Part shown: one piece after another, positions 58,729-64,000 of the stretch | Numbering within the stretch: the stretch's first letter is position 1 | Layout: every line of letters begins with the position of its first letter | Origin: Streptomyces monashensis | GTDB lineage: Bacteria; Actinomycetota; Actinomycetes; Streptomycetales; Streptomycetaceae | Length of the DNA: 64,000 nt | Reading direction: 5' to 3' | Assembly: GCF_001866665.1 (NCBI RefSeq) | Contig: NZ_MLYO01000051.1 | Location: 62,001 to 126,000 of the forward strand | The notes under the pieces: model-generated | Databases searched by the model: none | What the model was told of the DNA's origin: nothing | Seen by the model: only the letters and a program-made list of their open reading frames with translations | Program-made: the position numbers and the translations under genes

Positions 58729-59949
58729 TCAGGGCGCCTGGGTGCTGTGGGTGTCCCGGGCCGGCCCGTCGTCGCCGGAGGAGGAGGCCGCGTAGGCGCC
58801 GACGCCCACCACCGCCGCCACGACCGCCCCGGCCACGCCGAGCGTGATCCGGCGCCGCCGCACCACCGCCCGGTGGCGGGCCGAACCCGGCCGGGGCGCA
58901 CCGGTGGCCCGGGGAGCGCGCGCGGTCCCGTGGGCGCCGCCGGCCAGCTCGTCCGGGCCCGGCACGCGCATCGAGGTGTGCGTGTCCCGGTTGGAGTCCG
59001 GCTTGGCGCCCGGCACCAGCGAGACCGCGCCCCGGCGCCGGGCCGGCTCGGCCGGCTCGGCCGCCGGTTCCTGCGCCTCCGGCTCGTCGGCCTGGTCCGG
59101 CTCGTCCACCTCCAGGGGCGGCATCCCGGCCAGCATCGGGAGCTGCTCGCGCAGCCGTGCCGCCAGCTCCGAGGCCCGCAGCCGGGAGGCGGGGGCCTTG
59201 GCCAGGCACTGCACGATCAGCTGCCACAGCTCCTCGGGGATGCCGGGGAGCGGGACGACGGTCTCGGTGACATGGCGGCGCAGCACCGCGCCCGGGTGGC
59301 CGCCGCCGAACGGGGTGAAGCCCGCCAGCAGCTCGTACAGAACGGTGGCGAGGGCGTAGATGTCGACGGACGCGCGCGGGGGCAGGCCCTCGACGATCTC
59401 CGGGGCCAGGTAGTCCGGCGTGCCGATGATCTTGGTGGCCTTGGTCCGCTTCGGCGAGTCGATCAGCTTGGCGACGCCGAAGTCCGTCAGCAGGGCGGGG
59501 TGCGACCCGCCCGGACCCAGGGGCCCCTGCATGTCGAGGAGCACGTTCTCGGGCTTGACGTCCCGGTGGACGACCCCGGCCGCGTGGGCCGCCGCGAGCG
59601 CGTCGGCGACGTCGGCGACGATCGCCACGGCCGACTCGGGGGCGAGCCGCCGCTCGCGCTCCAGCCGGGTGCGCAGATCGGTGCCGCGCACGAGGTCCAT
59701 GACCAGGGCCAGGTCGTTGCCGTCCACCACGAGGTCGCGCACGGTGACGATGTGCGGGTGCTCCAGGCCGAGCAGCGCGGTGCGCTCCTGGACGAAGCGT
59801 CCGACGAGCTCCTGGTCGGAGGCGAGGTCCTCGCGCAGCATCTTGATGGCGACGGGTCCGTCCGGCCCCTCGCCCAGCCACACCGTGCCGGCGCTGCCCC
59901 GCCCCAGGATCTGGTTCGCGGTGTACCGGCTGCCGATCTTCCGTGCCAA
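58729..59949 (-). CDS. pkaB: Ser/Thr protein kinase PkaB
   Basis: 406 aa from TTG 59949 with TAGGAG upstream; the frame extends to 60012 without support. Hanks motifs: glycine loop ILGRGSAGTVWLG, Lys in VAIKMLRED, catalytic HRDVKPENVLL, DFGVAKL, and APE in YLAPEIVEG. The C-terminal part is a Pro/Glu/Ala-rich linker, then one helix near the end (ITLGVAGAVVAAVVGVGAYAA) with a short external tail. It is a membrane kinase. The name follows the S. coelicolor pair pkaA-pkaB. Confidence 0.9.
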   Translation of the reverse strand: MARKIGSRYTANQILGRGSAGTVWLGEGPDGPVAIKMLREDLASDQELVGRFVQERTALLGLEHPHIVTVRDLVVDGNDLALVMDLVRGTDLRTRLERERRLAPESAVAIVADVADALAAAHAAGVVHRDVKPENVLLDMQGPLGPGGSHPALLTDFGVAKLIDSPKRTKATKIIGTPDYLAPEIVEGLPPRASVDIYALATVLYELLAGFTPFGGGHPGAVLRRHVTETVVPLPGIPEELWQLIVQCLAKAPASRLRASELAARLREQLPMLAGMPPLEVDEPDQADEPEAQEPAAEPAEPARRRGAVSLVPGAKPDSNRDTHTSMRVPGPDELAGGAHGTARAPRATGAPRPGSARHRAVVRRRRITLGVAGAVVAAVVGVGAYAASSSGDDGPARDTHSTQAP

Positions 59950-60092
59950 GACTGCTCCTACAGGCGCGCGTTGTCGCGTGGTGTCGTTAAAACTACGCGT
60001 CCGAGGAGCCAACCTTCACCGCGGAGACGGAAATCACCCGCCAGATGTCGACAAATCCGCAAACTCGCGATCGAGTTACGGGCGTTCCGGGA

Positions 60093-61763
60093 TCAATTGC
60101 CCGAGGAACCGCCGAGGTCCTTCGCCCACTTGCTGACCTGGCCGACCCAGTGGCTCACCTCGTGCCAGTAGCTGCGGCCCTGGCCGACCCAGGTGTGCAG
60201 CGGGGTCAGCTCGTAGATCAGCCAGCTCGCCACGACCAGGATGACGATCGTGAACAGGCAGCCCTTCAGGCAGCCGAGCCCCGGGATCTTCATCGGGTTG
60301 GCGCTGCGCCGGCGCGGTTCCCGCGGCTCGCGCGCGGGGCGCTGCGGCTCCGGGGCGTACCGCTGCGGCTGCTGCGGCGGCGGGGCGTACTGCTGGGGCT
60401 GCTGCCCGTAGCCGTACCCCTGCTGGTAGCCCTGCTGCCGGCCGCGCGGCTGCGGCTGCCGGGGGCGGGCCTGGGGGGCCTGGCGCGGCTGCTGCTGGGG
60501 CCGGGCGACCTGGCGCTGCGGCCGGTGGCGCAGCGGGTCGTCCTCCGGGGCCAGGTACTGGACCTGCGTCTGTTCGTTGCGGTCGCGGGCGGCGCGCAGC
60601 TGGTTCTGCCAGGGGTGCGGCTGGTCGGGCTGCTGTCCCGGCTGCCCCTGGGGGCCGGTGCCGGGCAGCACCGCCGTCGGGTCGGCGGCCCCCGTGTTCG
60701 GCAGTACGGCGGTGGGGTCGGCGGCGCCGGCCGGACCGCCGGTGTGCGGCAGGACGCTCGTCGCGGCACTCGGGTCGTACGCCTGCGGCGCGTTCGTCGG
60801 CAGCACCTGGGTGGGATCGGCGGCGCCGGGCACGCCCGGTACGGCCGTCGGCGCCGGGTCGGGGGCGAGCAGCATGCCCACGCCCTCGGCGGCCGCGATC
60901 TGCGCCGCGTTCGCGTGCACGCCGATGCCCTCGGCGACGACGCGCAGCCCGCGCGCGAGGCTCTCGGCGCTCGGCCGTTCGTCGGGGTTCTTGCGCAGGC
61001 AGCGCTCTATGACCGTCCACAGCGGGTCCGGGACGGTGGAAGGGCGGCGCGGCTCGGCGCTCAGGTGCTGGTGCAGGACTTCGAGGGCGGTGCTGCCGGA
61101 GAACGGCGGGCGGCCGGTGACCAGCTCGTACAGCAGGATGCCGGCGCCGTAGATGTCCACCGCGGAGGTCTGCGGGCGGCCCTCGGCGGACTCCGGCGCC
61201 ACGTACGCGGGCGTGCCGACGAACTCGCTGGTGCGGGTCAGTCCCGGGGAGTCGGCGAGGCGGGCGATGCCGAAGTCGGTCAGCATCGGGTGCATCTGGC
61301 CGTTGTTCTGCGCGAGCAGCACGTTGGCGGGCTTCAGGTCGCGGTGTACGACCCCGTCGGTGTGGCTCGCGGCGAGCGCGTCGGCGATCTGGGCCGTCAG
61401 CAGCGCGGCGGCGACCGGGGTGAGCGGGCCGTTCTCGCGCAGGTAGCGGTGCAGGTCGGGGCCGTCGACGAGGTCCATGACCAGGGCCAGCAGATCGCCC
61501 TCGACGACCAGGTCGCGGACCCGGACGATGTTCGGGTGGGTGAGCCGGAGCAGCACGGAGCGCTCGCGCAGGAAGCGCATCACGATGTCCGGATCGCTCG
61601 CCAGCTCCTCCTTGAGGACCTTGATCGCGAGCGTCTCGCCGGGCTGGCCGGGCACGGCCGCCTCGGCACCTGCGGTCTCCCGCTGGCGGGCACGCCAGAC
61701 GGTGCCTGTGGCGCCGCGTCCGAGCGGCTCCTCAAGCAGGTACTTGCTGCCGACTGGCCGCAC
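60093..61763 (-). CDS. pkaA: Ser/Thr protein kinase PkaA
   Basis: 556 aa from GTG 61763 with GGGAG upstream. Hanks motifs: GRGATGTVW, LAIKVLKEE, HRDLKPANVLL, DFGIARLADS and YVAPESAEG. After residue 300 come Ala/Pro segments with repeats of AADPTAVLP, then a Gln/Pro/Arg-rich linker, one membrane helix (CLFTIVILVVASWLIYEL) and a 45-residue external tail rich in Trp and Ser. It lies 143 bp upstream of pkaB on the same strand. PkaA is a known S. coelicolor autophosphorylating kinase. Confidence 0.92.
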   Translation of the reverse strand: MRPVGSKYLLEEPLGRGATGTVWRARQRETAGAEAAVPGQPGETLAIKVLKEELASDPDIVMRFLRERSVLLRLTHPNIVRVRDLVVEGDLLALVMDLVDGPDLHRYLRENGPLTPVAAALLTAQIADALAASHTDGVVHRDLKPANVLLAQNNGQMHPMLTDFGIARLADSPGLTRTSEFVGTPAYVAPESAEGRPQTSAVDIYGAGILLYELVTGRPPFSGSTALEVLHQHLSAEPRRPSTVPDPLWTVIERCLRKNPDERPSAESLARGLRVVAEGIGVHANAAQIAAAEGVGMLLAPDPAPTAVPGVPGAADPTQVLPTNAPQAYDPSAATSVLPHTGGPAGAADPTAVLPNTGAADPTAVLPGTGPQGQPGQQPDQPHPWQNQLRAARDRNEQTQVQYLAPEDDPLRHRPQRQVARPQQQPRQAPQARPRQPQPRGRQQGYQQGYGYGQQPQQYAPPPQQPQRYAPEPQRPAREPREPRRRSANPMKIPGLGCLKGCLFTIVILVVASWLIYELTPLHTWVGQGRSYWHEVSHWVGQVSKWAKDLGGSSGN

Positions 61764-62079
61764 GTCACGCGCTCCCTGCTGCTTGCTTGCCTTCACTGCC
61801 GGTGTTCCGACCCACTGTAGTGCCGCCTTCCTGGGCACTACGTAAGCGTTCCCGAGGATGTTCGATGTGTTCGACGGAAAGACGCTCCCACCGGTGCGTC
61901 GGTTGCCGGGGAGCGGACGTGACCGATCTCAAGTGATCGTCCGCGAACCATTGGTCAGGCACTTTTGGGGGCAGAGCCGACCAATCAAGATCACTTGTCA
62001 CCGGGTGCGGGGCGCGGTGTCAGTGGCAGGTGCGAGGATGCCTCCCAGTACTGGCCGACGTGCTCGTGTTGGGGTGGGG
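61764..62079. other. Divergent intergenic region between pkaA and the FHA gene
   Basis: About 315 bp without a gene. It must hold promoters for both sides and contains a nested inverted repeat described separately. No other feature recognised. Confidence 0.5.
61930..61997. promoter_or_regulatory. Nested inverted repeat in a divergent promoter region
   Basis: Outer arms CAAGTGATC (61930-61938) and GATCACTTG (61989-61997) enclose inner arms ATTGGTC (61950-61956) and GACCAAT (61979-61985). It may be an operator shared by pkaA and the FHA-domain gene. Confidence 0.4.
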
Positions 62080-64000
62080 ATGCAGATCCGGCTGACCGTC
62101 GTAGACCCGCTGGGCCCGGCCCCGCAGCGGGGCCGCGCCGCGAGCCGCGACGTGCTGGTCACGGCGCCCACGGGCACGGACCTGGCCGCGGTCGCGTCCG
62201 CGCTGGCCGGGGCGGTCGGCGCCGAGGCCGGCCAGGGCCAGGCCGCCTCCGGCCCGGGCCTCGTCCTGTACGCCGGCACCGAGCGCCTGGACCCGCGCCG
62301 CCGCACCCTCGGCGAACCCCCGCTGGTCGACGGCGCCGTGCTGTCCCTCGGCGCCCCCGCGGCCGCCGAGCCGCACCCCGAGCTGGACGAAGCGCCGACC
62401 CAGCTGCACGTCGTCGCCGGGCCGGACGCGGGCGGGGTCCATCTGCTGCACGGCGGCCGGATCAGCGTGGGCCGCTCGGCCGACGCCGACGTCCCCCTGG
62501 ACGACCCCGACGTCTCCCGGCTGCACTGCGCGGTCACGGTCGGCGCCGACGGCCGCGTCTCGGTCGCCGACCTCGGCTCCACGAACGGCACGGTGCTCGA
62601 CGGCGTGCGGATCGAGGAGCGGCCGGTGCGGGTCCCGGCCGGAGGACTGCTGCGGATCGGCGAGTCGGCCCTGCGGGTCGCTCCGGCCGGCGGACCCAGG
62701 GCGCGGATGGGCACGGTGCCGGACGGGGAGGGGTGCCTGCGGGTCACCGGCGGCGCGGCGCACGACGGCGCCCCGGGCGCGGGTGCCTCGGGCGCGGGTG
62801 CCTCGGGCGCGGGTGCCTCGGGCGCGGGTGGCGCATCCGTCGACGGCGCTGTCTGCGGGGGCGCGGGGCAGGAGCACGGGCGTGCGGAGTCGCTCCTGGT
62901 GCCCGGGCAGGGCGGGGCGCCGCGGATCGAGAGCGCGCGCGAGGCCGCTCTGGGCGGGGACACGCACGCGGGGCGCCTCGGCATCGCCGGGGCGGGCGAG
63001 GAACCGCCGGGCGACGGCCGCAAGAACACTCCGCTCCGGGGCACCGACGCCCCGCACAGCGCCCGCAAACGCGGGCTCGGCAAGTGGGCCCGGCGGCTGG
63101 CCGGGGGCCGCGCGGAGCATCCGGGGGACGCGGATGCGTACGACACCGAGGCGGACCACACCCCCGGCACCGCCCCCGTGGCCGACGCCCCGCGGCAGCC
63201 GGAGACCTGGCCGGATCCCGCCGCCCTGCTGCTGACGGCGCTCGGTCCCGGCCCCCGGCTGTGGGAGCGCGGGCCGGGCCACCGGGAGGCGCTGACCGTG
63301 CGGGTCGGCACGGCCGACCGGAGCGCGCCGGACGGCTCGGGCCTGCTGCCCGCCGTGCCGGTGACGGCGGCGCTGCGCGAGGCGGGCTCGCTGGGCCTGG
63401 CCGGTCCGCGCCCCCGGCTGTCCGGGCTGGCCCGCGCGGTGCTGGCCCAGCTCGCCGCGATGCACTCCCCCGACCTGCTGGAGATCGTGCTGATCAGCGC
63501 CGACCGCTCCCGGCCCGTCGAGGAGCGCACGGCCGAGTGGTCCTGGCTGGGCTGGCTCCCGCACGTCCGGCCGGGCCACGGCCAGGACTGCCGCCTCCTG
63601 CTGGCCTACGACCGCGAGCAGGCGGCGGCCCGCGCGGAGGAACTGCTGCGCCGGCTGGACGACCACACGGCGGCGGGCAGAAGCGCGGCCCGCCCCGGCG
63701 CCGCCCCGGCGCCGGGTCCCGCGGCCACGCGCGCCCCGCTCCCGGACGCCCTCGCCCCGGCCGCGCCCGCGGGTCCGCCCGCCCAGGGCACCCCGCCGGG
63801 CGCCCCCTCCGCACCCGGCACCGCGCCCCACCCCGGCGGCCCGGCCGCGCCCGGCGCCATGAGCCGCCCCGGCGCCTCCGGTACGGCTGCCGTCCCGGAC
63901 GCCCCGGGCTTCCCCCCGTCCGGCGCGCCCTCACCCGCGCCGGGCCGGTCCGCCCACGGCCTGCCCGCCCACGAACAGGCGGCCGGCCATCCCCTGCCCG
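62080..64000 (+). CDS. FHA-domain FtsK/SpoIIIE-type protein (partial)
   Basis: 640 codons are visible, and the gene runs off the right edge. An FHA domain occupies about residues 105-195, with GRSADADVPLDD, VSRLHC and STNGTVLDG, which binds phosphothreonine. Low-complexity GAGAS repeats follow. Residues about 460-530 (SPDLLEIVLISADRSRP ... WSWLGWLPHVRPGHG) resemble the inter-domain part of FHA-containing FtsK/EccC-like ATPases; the ATPase domains would be outside the window. The last visible 110 residues are Pro/Ala-rich. Next to two Ser/Thr kinases, it is a plausible phospho-target. The ATG at 62080 has GGGGTGGGG just before it. Confidence 0.82.
   Translation, partial: MQIRLTVVDPLGPAPQRGRAASRDVLVTAPTGTDLAAVASALAGAVGAEAGQGQAASGPGLVLYAGTERLDPRRRTLGEPPLVDGAVLSLGAPAAAEPHPELDEAPTQLHVVAGPDAGGVHLLHGGRISVGRSADADVPLDDPDVSRLHCAVTVGADGRVSVADLGSTNGTVLDGVRIEERPVRVPAGGLLRIGESALRVAPAGGPRARMGTVPDGEGCLRVTGGAAHDGAPGAGASGAGASGAGASGAGGASVDGAVCGGAGQEHGRAESLLVPGQGGAPRIESAREAALGGDTHAGRLGIAGAGEEPPGDGRKNTPLRGTDAPHSARKRGLGKWARRLAGGRAEHPGDADAYDTEADHTPGTAPVADAPRQPETWPDPAALLLTALGPGPRLWERGPGHREALTVRVGTADRSAPDGSGLLPAVPVTAALREAGSLGLAGPRPRLSGLARAVLAQLAAMHSPDLLEIVLISADRSRPVEERTAEWSWLGWLPHVRPGHGQDCRLLLAYDREQAAARAEELLRRLDDHTAAGRSAARPGAAPAPGPAATRAPLPDALAPAAPAGPPAQGTPPGAPSAPGTAPHPGGPAAPGAMSRPGASGTAAVPDAPGFPPSGAPSPAPGRSAHGLPAHEQAAGHPLP

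Noticed and set aside
62020..63831. A 603-codon minus-strand frame near the right end
   Set aside because: It is antisense to the FHA-domain gene, which has clear FHA motifs and an open frame to the window edge.

Overview
The window is a high-GC Streptomyces chromosome segment. Evidence for the genus: strong GC codon bias, GTG and TTG starts, the sporulation gene ssgG, the sigU/rsuA pair, the kinases pkaA and pkaB, a LAETG wall-anchored protein, and a tmRNA with a streptomycete-type tag. From memory, the order (ssgG, hppD, murA, HU, malic enzyme, helicase, rsuA-sigU, nnaR-narK, smpB, ftsX-ftsE, prfB, pkaB-pkaA) follows the conserved SCO2924-SCO2975 part of the S. coelicolor core. Most of the window is therefore core genome with a few accessory insertions.

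Layout. 1-9.2 kb: a partial DUF2510 protein, ssgG, an FAD-linked oxidase, hppD with a divergent Lrp/AsnC regulator, a four-gene OpuC-type osmoprotectant ABC operon and a Lon-like protease. 9.3-15.3 kb: an IclR regulator, an SF2 helicase, an MFS exporter, a tRNA-Cys preceded by an expanded tRNA-like copy, and a SUKH-family protein. 15.5-21 kb: a three-subunit molybdenum hydroxylase operon whose 2Fe-2S subunit carries a very long disordered extension. 21-24.5 kb: a GH20 hexosaminidase behind the decayed remnant of its sugar permease, then DUF3039 and YqgE proteins. 24.8-33.5 kb: murA, HU, malic enzyme, a HelD-like helicase, rsuA, sigU and a CGNR protein. 33.5-45 kb: a methyltransferase, a secreted S1 protease, nnaR, narK, a DcuS/CitA-type two-component system and a divergent ABC importer.

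45-47.3 kb is a lower-GC island with an orphan OmpR-type response regulator, a membrane-anchored protein and a small secreted protein. 47.4-51.5 kb is accessory: a LysR regulator, an MFS exporter, a P450 remnant with an expanded 108-bp tandem repeat, and a cytochrome P450 directly downstream of a 26-codon gene whose peptide ends in AWYFWY. That pair has the architecture of a tryptorubin-type (atropopeptide) RiPP cluster and is the most exciting item here. 51.7-64 kb returns to core: ssrA (tmRNA), smpB, a carboxy-terminal protease, ftsX, ftsE, a zinc-ribbon membrane protein, a TGG-repeat sortase substrate, prfB, pkaB, pkaA and the start of an FHA/FtsK-type protein.

All function calls come from reading the sequence and from remembered family features. 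No database search was run.
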